DNA of 64,000 nucleotides, taken from positions 5,428,501 to 5,492,500 of the forward strand of contig NZ_OY764327.1 in NCBI RefSeq assembly GCF_963668385.1, in the 5' to 3' direction. The DNA comes from an uncultured Carboxylicivirga sp. (GTDB lineage Bacteria > Bacteroidota > Bacteroidia > Bacteroidales > Marinilabiliaceae). Under the pieces are notes generated by a model that was not told the DNA's origin, did no database searches, and was given only the letters and a program-made list of their open reading frames with translations. Of this stretch, positions 32,121 to 42,434 are shown piece by piece. The position numbers and the translations under genes were made by a program. How positions within the stretch are numbered: the stretch's first letter is position 1; every line of letters starts with the position of its first letter.

Positions 32121-34559
32121 TTATTGTAAAGTTCTATTTTTTAATTCTCCACTATTGTATACAAAACAATACTTACCACCAACTTTGGTATCAAACCCTA
32201 TTGTTTTTCCATCATATTTTAAGGAGCATCTATTACCTATTTTAGATAAAACTTCCACTTCTGACAATTTACCTTCTTTCCACTTCATTGAAATTTCGAA
32301 GCCTCCTCGGGCACAAAGCCCTGAAACTGTTCCTTCAGACCATACATCCGGTATAGCTGGCAATAAAAGGATCCGTTCTTCATTTGATTGCATTAACATT
32401 TCAATCACCCCCGCAGTACCACCAAAATTTCCATCTATTTGAAAAGGAGGGTGAGCATCCAATAAATTGGGGTAAGTTCCACCTCCCCCGCCATAATTTA
32501 CGTTTTCGGCACCATGAGGGGGTACATATGTCAATAATTCACGGTATAGTTTATAAGCTCTGTTCCCATCCCAAAGTCTGGCCCAAAGGTTAATACGCCA
32601 ACCTTTTGACCATCCGGTAGTTTCGTCACCTTTTATTTCAAGTGATGTTCGGCAAGCTTCAGCTAAATCCGGTTCAGTTAACGGAGTAATGTGATTTCCG
32701 GGATGCAATCCAAATAAGTGTGTCTGGTGACGATGCTGAGGTTCTGCATCTTCCCAATCGTGATACCACTCCTGAAGATTGCCCTTTTTTCCAATCTGAT
32801 AAGGGTATAATTTGCTTAGGGCACTACTCATACTATCTCTCAAGGAAGCATCAATATTAAGTATTTGAGAAGCCTTGATTGTTTGTCCAAAACATTCGCG
32901 TATCATAGCCAAATCACAAGTTGCCCCGTAAAGTGTCGCACCTTTGAAACCATCTGAGGTAATATAGGTATTCTCGGGTGATGTTGATGGTGAAGTGATA
33001 AGATTTCCATTTTTATCCTCTACTAACCAATTAAGACAAAATTTGGCTGCTCCCTTCATTAGAGGATAAGCATAACTACTTAGAAATTCTTTATCGCCAG
33101 AATACAAATAGTGATCCCAAAGATGAGTAACAACCCACGTTCCACTCATATTCCAACATGCCCACATTGGATCTCCGTAACCAAAATCTCCAACCGGATT
33201 ACTCATTGCCCAAATATCGGAGTTATGGCAGGCTGCCCAGCCCTTATCAACCCCGTAAAATGTTTGAGCGGTAACTCTACCTGTTTCAGCCAGATTACCA
33301 ATAAAATTTAAAAATGGCTGATGCATTTCTGAAAGATTTGCGGACTCAGCTAACCAGTAATTTTCTTCCACGTTGATATTCATGGTATAATTACTGCTCC
33401 ATGGCGGACGAAGATATGGATTCCAAATTCCTTGCAGGTTAGCCGGAACCTGTTCGGTACGAGAGCTGGAAATAAGCAAATAGCGCCCATATTGAAAATA
33501 CAAAACTTCCAAACCCTTATCTTCTGCTCCCTCTGTATATTTGATTAAACGTTGATCTGTAGTCAACTCAGGGCTATTATAATCGCCTAGCTCCAGTTTA
33601 ACCCTGTTAAAAAACGATTGATAATCCTTTATATGATCTGATTTTATGGCTTTATAATTTTTCTTTGTCGCCTGATCCATTAATTGTTCAGCAATAGTCT
33701 GGTTATCCAATCCCTGGCTGGCAGGATTCTTATCAAAACCATTAAAGCTTGTAGCGGTACAAATGTGCAAGATAACCTCATTGGCCTCATTAACCTGAAT
33801 ACAACTATCACTTACAATAACCTCACCACCTTCGTTCATAACGTTGAAATGAGCAGAAAACCTTGTACCACGTTTTTCGTCAAAACGAACCGGATTATCG
33901 CTGCCCCAATAACTTGGTACAGTATGATACGGAGCATATCCAGACACTTCTAATGTATTTTCATTAGCCACACTTTTAAATTTTAACTGGCTATCAAATT
34001 TCAGATTAAAATTTAGCGCATTTTTCTTATCAGCGGATAGCTTTATTACCATCACCTTATCAGGATTGGACACCATATATTCGCGATGATATGTTACCCC
34101 ATCACTCTTGTAATTAACTTTTGCAACAGCATTGCTAATATCTAATTCCCGATAATAATCTTCAAAGTCTTTTTGGTTATTAAATTCGAGGTACATGGTA
34201 CCAAGTGGAGCATACGATTGGGAGAATTTACCTTGGATTTTTTTATTCAGTTGTTCGGCTAATATATAGTCTTCGTTTTCTAATGCTTCTCTGATAACGG
34301 GAATATTTTTAAAGGCTCTGGGATTCATATATCTATCCACGGGTTCTCCACTCCACAAAGTGGCATCGTTAAGATGAATCTTATCAGTATGAACCCCACC
34401 AAATACAGTTGCGCCTGTTTTGCCATTACCTATAACTAAAGCCTCTTCGAAGTGAACTGCGGGCTTATCGTACCATAGTTTTAAACAGTTATCAATGTTT
34501 GAACTATTGCAACCAATCAATAGTATAGTGACTAAGATATTGAGTAAGATCCTTTTCAT
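32121..34559 (-). CDS. GH95 alpha-L-galactosidase/fucosidase (lipoprotein)
   Basis: An 812-residue GH95 enzyme. Signal with lipobox (ILLIGC, then NSSNID). The N-terminal super-sandwich begins LWYDKPAVHFEEALVIGNGK, TGATVFGG. The (alpha/alpha)6 barrel has NLQGIWNPYLRPPWSSNYTM with the catalytic Asn pair in MNINVEENYW, and the Asp in FQIDGNFGGTAGV (about D709). GH95 contains alpha-1,2-L-fucosidases and alpha-L-galactosidases; a member from the large complex-xylan locus of Bacteroides ovatus was shown to be an alpha-L-galactosidase acting on corn glucuronoarabinoxylan. By context I favour the L-galactosidase role. It lies 152 bases after GH97 and 19 before GH31. Confidence 0.92.
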   Translation of the reverse strand: MKRILLNILVTILLIGCNSSNIDNCLKLWYDKPAVHFEEALVIGNGKTGATVFGGVHTDKIHLNDATLWSGEPVDRYMNPRAFKNIPVIREALENEDYILAEQLNKKIQGKFSQSYAPLGTMYLEFNNQKDFEDYYRELDISNAVAKVNYKSDGVTYHREYMVSNPDKVMVIKLSADKKNALNFNLKFDSQLKFKSVANENTLEVSGYAPYHTVPSYWGSDNPVRFDEKRGTRFSAHFNVMNEGGEVIVSDSCIQVNEANEVILHICTATSFNGFDKNPASQGLDNQTIAEQLMDQATKKNYKAIKSDHIKDYQSFFNRVKLELGDYNSPELTTDQRLIKYTEGAEDKGLEVLYFQYGRYLLISSSRTEQVPANLQGIWNPYLRPPWSSNYTMNINVEENYWLAESANLSEMHQPFLNFIGNLAETGRVTAQTFYGVDKGWAACHNSDIWAMSNPVGDFGYGDPMWACWNMSGTWVVTHLWDHYLYSGDKEFLSSYAYPLMKGAAKFCLNWLVEDKNGNLITSPSTSPENTYITSDGFKGATLYGATCDLAMIRECFGQTIKASQILNIDASLRDSMSSALSKLYPYQIGKKGNLQEWYHDWEDAEPQHRHQTHLFGLHPGNHITPLTEPDLAEACRTSLEIKGDETTGWSKGWRINLWARLWDGNRAYKLYRELLTYVPPHGAENVNYGGGGGTYPNLLDAHPPFQIDGNFGGTAGVIEMLMQSNEERILLLPAIPDVWSEGTVSGLCARGGFEISMKWKEGKLSEVEVLSKIGNRCSLKYDGKTIGFDTKVGGKYCFVYNSGELKNRTLQ

Positions 34560-34597
34560 ACATTATATTTTTTGAAGCCATTGAATTCCAATCAAAT

Positions 34598-34636
34598 AAT
34601 TCAGAGCAATTAGTTTTAAAACTGTCGCTCTGAATT
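34598..34636 (-). terminator. Hairpin between GH97 and GH95
   Basis: AATTCAGAGC pairs with GCTCTGAATT (perfect 10 bp, 19-base loop), about 75 bases past the GH97 stop. The loop is long and no T run is obvious, so it could be a partial terminator or an mRNA-stabilising hairpin inside a longer operon. Confidence 0.4.
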
Positions 34637-34711
34637 ACACATTTAATCAATCGTTACTTGATGAAAACTACAATTAAAAATATGACTTGAGGTACTTCAT
34701 AACTTTATATA

Positions 34712-36640
34712 TTAATTTAAGGAGATAATCCTGGCAGCAAAACCACCTCTTCGAAGCATATTTACATTAAGTACTGAATTACTATTAATTATCAGATGCT
34801 TTATAGAAAAAGCTTGATCGTGCTCTCTATCTGAGATCAGTGTTAGTTTGTAAGTTTTACCAATTGGCAGGAAATCAAATTTAACAGTTTGATTCTTTTC
34901 CTTCGAATCAGAATTTATACCTCCCATATACCAAACATTACCTTTACGGCGTGCTAAAACGGCAAATTGTCCCGGATAGCCATCTAGCAATTTAGTATTA
35001 TCCCAACTACAAGGTACAGTTCTCAGGAAATTTTTAACAAAATAGGGTAATCGATTATACCCTTCAGGACGATCAGCCATATGCTGAATACCGGATTCAA
35101 ACACCACACTAAGGGCTAATTCGTGAGCATAAGAAGTGATGTGGGGATATTGAGAGTTGGTAAAGGTTACAGGAGTATAATCCATTGAACCGACAACATT
35201 TCGCGTAAATGGCAAAGTAGTATTGTGTTCAGGTGCTGTTGTTGTAAACTCCGGCCCGTTGTTGTACCATTCGGCACCACGAACTCCCTCATAAGTCATC
35301 AGGTGAGGGTAAGTACGTTGCCAGCCACGCGGCACTAGACATCCATGAAAATAGACCATTATTTCAAAACGGGCTGCATCTTCCAGTATATCCAGATAAT
35401 AGTTAATCATATTTTGCTTTTCACTTTCAAAAAAGTCAACTTTTACACCTGCAATACCCATCTCTTTCAGTTTCTTAAACTCAGCCATCCGGTTCTCGTG
35501 TGTGAGCATCCGATCTTTGGGCGTTGCACCAACCCATGTATGGTCGCCACCAGAGTTATACCAGATTAACGGCTTCAAACCCAATGAATGAATATAGCTC
35601 AGTGCATCATTTAGATTACCTCCATTGCTCATGGCATCCCACTCCCAATCGAGCAGTGTATAGGGCCATCCCATATCGGCAGCCAAATCAGCGAATTTAC
35701 ATACAACCTGATAGTCTTTTGTTCCATGGTTATCTGACCAATAATTCCAGGAAGCCAATCCCGGCTTAATCCAGCTTGTATCCTTTAAGGTTGAAGGGGA
35801 TGATAAATCATCAATCAAAGTGGATTCAACAATATCGGCCAAGCTACCAACCATTATGGTTCTCCATGGAGATTTCCAGGGTAATGCTATTGACGGATGT
35901 ATTTTTCCTGTACCTCTGCCATTCCATTCATCAGGAAAAGAGAGTTTATAAACATTTCCATCTTCATAATTTGTCAATTTAGTTCCACAGTAGTTTCGAT
36001 TAAGATCTGCTTCATGAATCAAAAACCAACAATCATTGTCTTGGCTTTGAAAAAGAGCCGGATAGCACCAATCCTTCTGCACGCTACCATCAAGCATACA
36101 GGAATAAAGTCCTTCGTTTGCAGGATTAAACTTCTCTAACCATCGTTTTGTACTATCCGAAATGGAATAAGCTGTCAACTCATCATGGATGATATAACTA
36201 CCTTCCTTATCCGGAAATTCATATCGAAAAGCGACTCCGTCATTATAAGTTCTTAAAAACAGATTCAGTTTCGATTTTTGTGGTGTAATAAAATTCACGA
36301 GCACTTCATTCCCATCATTCGTACGATTAGAACGTTTTCCGTGCCTGGAAGTATAGTCTTCATGTATAGCATGGATCTTACTCGTCTTAACCAGTTTTAA
36401 TTCTTTTGAGAATAACTGATCTTCTCTTTCCAATCCCAAATCAATACGTGGAATTATTTCTTTATAATGCTCATTAACAAGATACTCTACTTTTAAATAC
36501 CAATTACTATAATCACTTTTCTGATCGTTTATTAATTGAATTTGAAGTTTTTGGTTAGGAGAGTTAATTGTAATCGTCCTGGCAAAAGTGTTAACAACTC
36601 CAAGAAGTAAAATAATAATCAAGGTATTTAAAAGTTTCAT
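34712..36640 (-). CDS. GH97 alpha-galactosidase/alpha-glucosidase
   Basis: A 642-residue exported enzyme (signal peptide to about VVNTFA). The N-terminal sandwich is followed by a TIM barrel: YTLLDWEWDAMSNGG, LKPLIWYNSGGDHTW, GIAGVKVDFFESEKQ and LMTYEGVRGAEWYNN, then a C-terminal ARRKGNVWYMGGINSD sandwich. The Asp in GVKVDFF (about D402) and the Glu in TYEGVRG (about E451) match the catalytic pair known for the retaining alpha-galactosidase branch, rather than the inverting SusB branch. It probably removes terminal alpha-D-galactose from side chains. It lies between GH3 (30 bases) and GH95 in the side-chain block. Confidence 0.9.
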   Translation of the reverse strand: MKLLNTLIIILLLGVVNTFARTITINSPNQKLQIQLINDQKSDYSNWYLKVEYLVNEHYKEIIPRIDLGLEREDQLFSKELKLVKTSKIHAIHEDYTSRHGKRSNRTNDGNEVLVNFITPQKSKLNLFLRTYNDGVAFRYEFPDKEGSYIIHDELTAYSISDSTKRWLEKFNPANEGLYSCMLDGSVQKDWCYPALFQSQDNDCWFLIHEADLNRNYCGTKLTNYEDGNVYKLSFPDEWNGRGTGKIHPSIALPWKSPWRTIMVGSLADIVESTLIDDLSSPSTLKDTSWIKPGLASWNYWSDNHGTKDYQVVCKFADLAADMGWPYTLLDWEWDAMSNGGNLNDALSYIHSLGLKPLIWYNSGGDHTWVGATPKDRMLTHENRMAEFKKLKEMGIAGVKVDFFESEKQNMINYYLDILEDAARFEIMVYFHGCLVPRGWQRTYPHLMTYEGVRGAEWYNNGPEFTTTAPEHNTTLPFTRNVVGSMDYTPVTFTNSQYPHITSYAHELALSVVFESGIQHMADRPEGYNRLPYFVKNFLRTVPCSWDNTKLLDGYPGQFAVLARRKGNVWYMGGINSDSKEKNQTVKFDFLPIGKTYKLTLISDREHDQAFSIKHLIINSNSVLNVNMLRRGGFAARIISLN

Positions 36641-36670
36641 CGGGCTACTTAAATAAACTAAGTTGATTAC

Positions 36671-39268
36671 TTATAAAATTGAAATTCTAAGTTTTTTTAG
36701 ATCAGCATCTTTTGAACTAGTTCCATAAAGGATTTCGTATTCTCCTTTGGTAACTGTCATTTTCCGCTGCTTCCAATCGTAAAACTCGAACGATGATGAG
36801 GATAATTCAACGGTTGTTTTGACAGTTTTACCTTTCGCAACTTCAACCCGTTCAAAAGCTCTCAGATTTTTTATAGGTCCTTCCAAATCATCAACTTTGC
36901 GGATATAAACCTGCAATATCTCGGTACCATTGTGTTTTCCCGCATTGGTTACAGGAATCGTTAGTTGCACAGACTCATTCGCATGGATAGCTCTTTTATT
37001 AACTTTAGCCTCTCCAATATTGAACTGCGTATAACTTAAACCAAACCCAAACGGAAACAGACCATCTGTAGTATAACGATACGTTTTTCCCTTCATTGAA
37101 TAATCTTCGAAATCGCCAAGTTTATCCGAATTTTCATAGAAAGTTATAGGCAACTTTCCAGAAGGGTTATAATCCCCAAACAACACGTCAGCAACAGCCA
37201 GACCACCTGACTCTCCGGGATACCAAGCCTGTAGAATAGCATCACAACTCTCGGTTTCCGGAGCCAAGGCAATAGCCGATCCTGAACAGTTTACAAAAAT
37301 TACCTTTTTACCTGCTTCTTTCAAAGCTTTCAAACAATTACGTTGTACCGAAGGCAATTCGATATTGGTGCGGTCTCCTCCTTTAAAACCCGGATAATTA
37401 ACCGGCATTTCCTCACCCTCAAGCTTACCTGATAAACCACCAACAAAAATCACATCGTCAATACCTTGTAATTTATTAATCAAGTCGCTATAATCAACAT
37501 CTACTTCTTTACCAAAATCAAACTCAATGTTTGCCTGCCAGTTATTTGACTGATTATAAAGAATTTTAATTTTGTATTTCTGTCCGGCCTCAACCCTAAA
37601 AGGCATTCGTGATGACAGTGTTCTCCAATTGTTATACTTTTTAATGGTTTCACCATTAACCAATAATTCAAAATAACCGGTTGCTCCGCCCTTAAAAACA
37701 ATTTCTTCACTAACCTTTGGAATAAACTCAGTTTCGTATATAGCCGAAAAACCTTCGAGTTTTATCCCGGATGCAAATTCGTGTTGACCTGCCGTGGTCA
37801 TTTTTATAGGGTTTACAATTTGCTGAGTTATTACAATATCTCCTTCACGATTTGGATTATTCCAGTAAGTTGCTTTAAAACCTGGGTTACCATCAACCGA
37901 ACACTGACTAAAGTAACTAACGGTTACCTTATCTTCAACCAGATCACAAGCCTTATCATACAAAATTTTGTTTGCTGTTATTTTAGTTTGTATTCCTTCA
38001 AGAATTGAAATAGTACGCACTGGTGTACCATTATAATTCCCCCACAACATAGGTTCGTCGTTGGCATTAGGACCAATAACAGCAATTTTTTTACTCTTTT
38101 TCGACAGAGGTAACACATCGTTTTTATTCTGTAGAAGAGTCATGCTTTGCCTAGCCATGTCAAGGGCAAGCTGACGATGTTTCTCATTGTTAAGAACTGA
38201 TGCAGGAATTTGCGCCCAAGGTACAATCGAATCATTATCAAAATCACCAAGATCAAAACGGCCAACCAAAACACGCATCAGACTTTTGTCAATATCTTCC
38301 TCTTTTATTAAATCTCGCTCAACAGCTTCGGGAAGGTTCTTAAATGGGTAATTCTCCCATACGCATTCAACGTCTGTACCCGAAAGTACCGCTTTAGAAG
38401 CTGCGTGAACCGCATCGGAAGATACATTATGAGTGGTGAAAAAATCGGTCACTGCCCCACAATCAGAGACGACCAAATAATCAAAGCCCCACTCATCGCG
38501 AAGAATACGCTGCAGTAAACGTGTATTTCCGCAGCAAGGTTCATCATCTAAACGCTGATAGGCGCACATAACCTGCCTGACATCAGCCTCTTGAACTAAC
38601 GCTTTAAAAGCGGGCAGATATGTTTCGTACAACTCACGAGGATTTACATTATTCAAATTCAGCTCATGCCTGCTCCATTCGGGACCTGAATGGACAGCAT
38701 AGTGTTTTGCACAAGCCAACAATTTGCGATATTTCGCATCTTCAGGTCCTTGCAACCCTTTTACCACAGCAACACCCATACGCGAAGTAAGGTATGGGTC
38801 TTCACCATATGTTTCCTGTCCTCGCCCCCATCGAGGGTCTCTAAAAATATTAACATTAGGCGTCCAAACTGAAAGGCTCAAGAAGCGTTTATTTTCATTT
38901 CCTGCCTGAATCCATTGATGATATTTAGCTCGTGCTTCATCCGAAACCGCATCATATATACGATATAATAATTCATCGTTGAATGATGCTGCCATTCCGA
39001 TAGGCTCAGGAAAAACAGTAACACTATCATTATTTGCATAACCATGAAGAGCCTCGCTCCACCAGTTAAAACGTTTAACCCCCAATTCTGGAATCGGATC
39101 AGACTGGTCGCACATTAGGGCGGCCTTTTGGTCAAGTGTTAGTCTTGAAATTAAATCTTTTGCCCTTTCTTCTGAGCTCAGGTTTGAATTTTGATATGGA
39201 AACTGGGCTTTAAGTGTAAAAACAGTTAAAGCCATAATCACCATTAAAATTTGCCTAATATTATTCAT
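36671..39268 (-). CDS. GH3 beta-xylosidase with PA14 insertion
   Basis: An 865-residue exported enzyme (signal peptide to about TLKAQ). The GH3 N-terminal barrel shows GVKRFNWWSEALHGYA, DPRWGRGQETYGEDP, AKHYAVHSGPE and the nucleophile in LVVSDCGAVTD (about D269); the NWWSEALHG motif is typical of beta-xylosidases. The alpha/beta C-terminal domain is interrupted at about residues 460-600 by a PA14-like domain (NPGFKATYWNNPNREG). A fibronectin-III-like domain closes the protein (LQVYIRKVDD to the end). It releases xylose from the non-reducing end of xylo-oligosaccharides in the periplasm. It starts 33 bases after the GH43 stop. Confidence 0.92.
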   Translation of the reverse strand: MNNIRQILMVIMALTVFTLKAQFPYQNSNLSSEERAKDLISRLTLDQKAALMCDQSDPIPELGVKRFNWWSEALHGYANNDSVTVFPEPIGMAASFNDELLYRIYDAVSDEARAKYHQWIQAGNENKRFLSLSVWTPNVNIFRDPRWGRGQETYGEDPYLTSRMGVAVVKGLQGPEDAKYRKLLACAKHYAVHSGPEWSRHELNLNNVNPRELYETYLPAFKALVQEADVRQVMCAYQRLDDEPCCGNTRLLQRILRDEWGFDYLVVSDCGAVTDFFTTHNVSSDAVHAASKAVLSGTDVECVWENYPFKNLPEAVERDLIKEEDIDKSLMRVLVGRFDLGDFDNDSIVPWAQIPASVLNNEKHRQLALDMARQSMTLLQNKNDVLPLSKKSKKIAVIGPNANDEPMLWGNYNGTPVRTISILEGIQTKITANKILYDKACDLVEDKVTVSYFSQCSVDGNPGFKATYWNNPNREGDIVITQQIVNPIKMTTAGQHEFASGIKLEGFSAIYETEFIPKVSEEIVFKGGATGYFELLVNGETIKKYNNWRTLSSRMPFRVEAGQKYKIKILYNQSNNWQANIEFDFGKEVDVDYSDLINKLQGIDDVIFVGGLSGKLEGEEMPVNYPGFKGGDRTNIELPSVQRNCLKALKEAGKKVIFVNCSGSAIALAPETESCDAILQAWYPGESGGLAVADVLFGDYNPSGKLPITFYENSDKLGDFEDYSMKGKTYRYTTDGLFPFGFGLSYTQFNIGEAKVNKRAIHANESVQLTIPVTNAGKHNGTEILQVYIRKVDDLEGPIKNLRAFERVEVAKGKTVKTTVELSSSSFEFYDWKQRKMTVTKGEYEILYGTSSKDADLKKLRISIL

Positions 39269-39301
39269 TGAGTATTATTTAAAAGTCTCTGTTTTTTTAA
39301 A

Positions 39302-41050
39302 CTAATCAACAATGGCATCATTAGCTGACGTTGCATATAAGCCCAACAAACATCCAGTAAAGCCACCTGCTACATCAGTTGAAAGAATATCTCCCGATAC
39401 AACTCCACCTACGTTAATAAAATCATTCCCGTTTATTGAATAAGAGAAATTATAATTATCACCCTCAGCAGACACTTGCAAATCAATAGGTTTTAAAATG
39501 TCTATTTTTGTTGAAGATATAATCTCAGAACTTAATTCTTTTTGAAATCGATTTTTGAAATTTCTTTGTAAAAGCAAATAGTAATCTTTTCCTTTTTTAG
39601 TTACACCAAAAACATAATTGGAGTTTTCGTTTTGCAAACAAACAATACCTGCCAAATCATTTTCACTTGTTGGTTTATAACTCATTGTAGCGGAATATGA
39701 AAAGCTACTGTGCATTTGACGATAAAACAATGTAGAAGTCGGTTTCACTTCCTTTATGTTGGTATCAAATGGTTTAATCCGGATTCCGTTTGCTACTTTT
39801 TCAATAAACTTTTCACGAGGACCTCTTAAACCAATCCATCTGTAGTCTAAATTTTCTCCAGAAAAATCCTCTTCATATGTAAAGTTTCCGTTTGGAAAAA
39901 ATCCATTAACTCCGGTTTTATTTTCAACACCTTCTGGCAGGGGTAATTTAGGCTCTAATGGCACTAAACCGTTTTCAAAAACAGGCCATTCACCAGTCCA
40001 GTCAACAGGAAGGATAAATGTTTCACGACCAGTATTTACACGCTGCTTTTCGTTAGGGCGTATTGCTAAAAATACACCGTAGTGTTTTCCATCAGGACCT
40101 TCAATAATATCTGCATGTCCAGCCCAATCCACTTTGTTATTTCGGATTTTATTAAAATACCTTTGTGTAAGAATAGGATTACTAGGAGCTGGGATATAGG
40201 GACCTTTGGGATTATCTGCTTTGAAAATCACTTCGCTATGCCAACCTCCAGTTCCACCTTCGGCACACATCAAATAATATTTTCCATCTTTTTTATACAT
40301 ATGCGGTGCTTCGATCCAAATTGGTTTTTTAGACAAGTCAACACCACCATCAACAATAATATTATCTGTACCCTCAATAATTTGATCATTCTCCACATCG
40401 TATTCCCAAACTTTAATAACACGGTGGCCTACATATAATTCTTTACCTTTATCCGGAGCATCATTATGAACGACATAAGCTTTTCCGTTATCATCAAAGA
40501 AAATAGAAGGGTCGATACCCTGAAAATTCAATTTTATAGGCTCACCCCACTCTTTCTTCAATGGATCCTTTGTTTTTACAATAAAATTACCCAGCCCCCC
40601 TGTAAATCCGGTTGTAATCATGTAAAAAGTATCATTGTATTTGTTATAGGTAATGCCCGGAGCATATATACCCGCACTAATACCACAGTCGGATACATCT
40701 AGTTGTGATTCACGGTTTAACACTCCACCAAGGTCTGTCCAGTTAACCAAATCTTTAGAATGAAAAATAGGAACACCAGGAAACATGGCAAACGATGAAC
40801 AAACCATAAAATAATCCTCACCTTTTTTAGCTATGGCCGGGTCGGGGTAACAGCCTTGCAAGATTGGATTATAAAACTCATTCCCATTTAAGGGGTTGTT
40901 ACTATACACTTCGTCTGTACCCTTATAAGTAAAGGCTGAAAAGACTGGGGCATTCGTCACTTTATCTTTCTTAACCGGTTGTTTCGCATATACTTTTAAA
41001 GTCATTAGTAATGCAATTAGTGTCCATATTATCTGCCGGGTATTCTTCAT
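39302..41050 (-). CDS. GH43 beta-xylosidase/arabinofuranosidase with C-terminal sandwich
   Basis: A 582-residue exported protein (signal peptide to about LKVYA). The GH43 propeller has the base Asp in QGCYPDPAIA, Asp in QGIDPSIFFDD and acid Glu in IWIEAPHMY, with GHADIIEGPDGKHYGVFLAIRP at the end of the propeller. From about residue 385 a concanavalin-like module begins (FTYEEDFSGENLDYRWIGLRG). It ends at LYATSANDAIVD, just where many relatives continue with an ADFDWF-like strand, so the C-terminus is slightly short. It has the same layout as the partial GH43 at the right edge. It opens the side-chain block after a 387-base gap with a terminator, so a promoter is expected upstream. Confidence 0.9.
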   Translation of the reverse strand: MKNTRQIIWTLIALLMTLKVYAKQPVKKDKVTNAPVFSAFTYKGTDEVYSNNPLNGNEFYNPILQGCYPDPAIAKKGEDYFMVCSSFAMFPGVPIFHSKDLVNWTDLGGVLNRESQLDVSDCGISAGIYAPGITYNKYNDTFYMITTGFTGGLGNFIVKTKDPLKKEWGEPIKLNFQGIDPSIFFDDNGKAYVVHNDAPDKGKELYVGHRVIKVWEYDVENDQIIEGTDNIIVDGGVDLSKKPIWIEAPHMYKKDGKYYLMCAEGGTGGWHSEVIFKADNPKGPYIPAPSNPILTQRYFNKIRNNKVDWAGHADIIEGPDGKHYGVFLAIRPNEKQRVNTGRETFILPVDWTGEWPVFENGLVPLEPKLPLPEGVENKTGVNGFFPNGNFTYEEDFSGENLDYRWIGLRGPREKFIEKVANGIRIKPFDTNIKEVKPTSTLFYRQMHSSFSYSATMSYKPTSENDLAGIVCLQNENSNYVFGVTKKGKDYYLLLQRNFKNRFQKELSSEIISSTKIDILKPIDLQVSAEGDNYNFSYSINGNDFINVGGVVSGDILSTDVAGGFTGCLLGLYATSANDAIVD

Positions 41051-41437
41051 TGTCTACAATATTTTTTTAATACAAATTATTATTCATAAAGCCACATTGG
41101 CCGATGCTATTAGTTGAAGTATTGAATATCTATCCTACAAAATACACAAACCTCATTTGGAGTAAAACTAATTGATAGAAAAGGGTTACTATTTAAATCT
41201 TAGATATTCCATCTATAATTTCGGATATTTCGTTTGAAGTTCGTTTTAAAACATTGACCATGTACAATTATTGCTAAAGAATCATTAAGGAAAATATATA
41301 TCGGAAAGAGTATAATAAAGCTACGATGCCAATTAAACCTTATGATATAAAAAACCTTCTAATCCACGACCAATAAAAGTCACTTAGATTAGAAGGTTTC
41401 TGCTTTACTCCTTTATTAATTTATTGCATAGATAAGA
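41051..41437. other. Intergenic region upstream of the GH43-GH3-GH97-GH95-GH31 block
   Basis: 387 bases with the terminator of the previous operon at 41352-41399 and two GATATT words, at 41203 and 41224, spaced 21 bases apart (AATCTTAGATATTCC, then TTCGGATATTTCG). The same 21-base spacing occurs before the third susC. No gene is seen. Confidence 0.5.
41352..41399 (-). terminator. Terminator of the GH115-to-GH43 operon
   Basis: AAACCTTCTAATC pairs perfectly with GATTAGAAGGTTT (13 bp, 22-base loop). On the minus strand it ends in TTT-TTTATAT. It lies about 40 bases past the stop at 41438. Confidence 0.75.
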
Positions 41438-42406
41438 CTAGATCATTCCATTGATAGTTTCAATCTGACCATCTTTGTCGTAATGCAGTTCAATGACTTT
41501 TAAGCTTCGTAACCAGGTTCTGCCACCAGATGGAACACAATCGTGATAAAACAAGTACCATTTATCTTTAAACTCAACAACACAATGATGTGTGGTCCAA
41601 CCAACTACCGGTGTTAAAATAACCCCTAGATAGGTAAATGGCCCATACGGATTATCACCGATGGCATAGCACAGTTTGTGAGTATCTCCTGTTGAGTAGG
41701 AGAAATAGTACTTACCTTGGTACTTGTGCATCCAAGATGCCTCAAAAAAACGGCGATCGTGGTCACCTGCAGAAATTACATCACCTTTTTCATCCAAAAT
41801 AATCACTTCTTTAGGTTCTTCGCAAAACTCGAGCATATCATCACTCAACTTTACAACTCTCGATGGCAATGCCGGTTCATCGTCATTAGGCTCATACCCG
41901 CATTCAATGGCTTTATTGTTTCTGTATCGCTGCAATTGCCCACCCCACAAACCACCAAAATACATGTAATGCACACCATCTTCATCTTCAAATACACAAG
42001 GATCAATTGAATAACTTCCTTTCATTGGTGCTTCCTGGGGAATAAAAGGACCTTCAGGTTTATCACTAACTGCCACTCCAATGCGGAAAATGTCGGTTTG
42101 ATCCTTTAACGGAAAATATAGATAATATCTTCCGTTTTTATAGGCTACATCACAATCCCACAACTGGCGGCCTGCCCATGGAATGTCTTTTACATCCAGA
42201 CCAACCCCATGATCGGTCACTACTCCTTCAATATCATCCATCGAAAAGATATGATAATCGCGCATATCAAAGTGATCACCATTATCGTTTTCGGGTATGC
42301 CCGACTCAACGTCGTGTGAAGGATAAATATATAACTTGCCATTAAACACATGTACAGCCGGATCAGCAGTGTATAAATGAGGTACAAGGTATCTTGGTTC
42401 TTTCAT
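41438..42406 (-). CDS. Cytoplasmic GH43 beta-xylosidase
   Basis: From the ATG at 42406 (MKEPRYLVPHLYTADPAVHV) the protein has 322 residues and no signal peptide; the frame is open further up, but that would overlap the GH10 gene. The three GH43 acids are in YTADPAVHV, YSIDPCVFEDEDG and FFEASWMHKYQGKYYFSYS. The single-domain length and HDVESGIPENDNGDHFDMRDYH fit GH43 subfamily 1 xylosidases. As the only predicted cytoplasmic glycosidase in the window, next to a sugar symporter, it should split imported xylobiose or short xylo-oligosaccharides to xylose. It is 28 bases after the GH10 gene and just before a terminator. Confidence 0.92.
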   Translation of the reverse strand: MKEPRYLVPHLYTADPAVHVFNGKLYIYPSHDVESGIPENDNGDHFDMRDYHIFSMDDIEGVVTDHGVGLDVKDIPWAGRQLWDCDVAYKNGRYYLYFPLKDQTDIFRIGVAVSDKPEGPFIPQEAPMKGSYSIDPCVFEDEDGVHYMYFGGLWGGQLQRYRNNKAIECGYEPNDDEPALPSRVVKLSDDMLEFCEEPKEVIILDEKGDVISAGDHDRRFFEASWMHKYQGKYYFSYSTGDTHKLCYAIGDNPYGPFTYLGVILTPVVGWTTHHCVVEFKDKWYLFYHDCVPSGGRTWLRSLKVIELHYDKDGQIETINGMI

Positions 42407-42434
42407 TCTGAATATTTTAAAGTTTTTCTTATAC

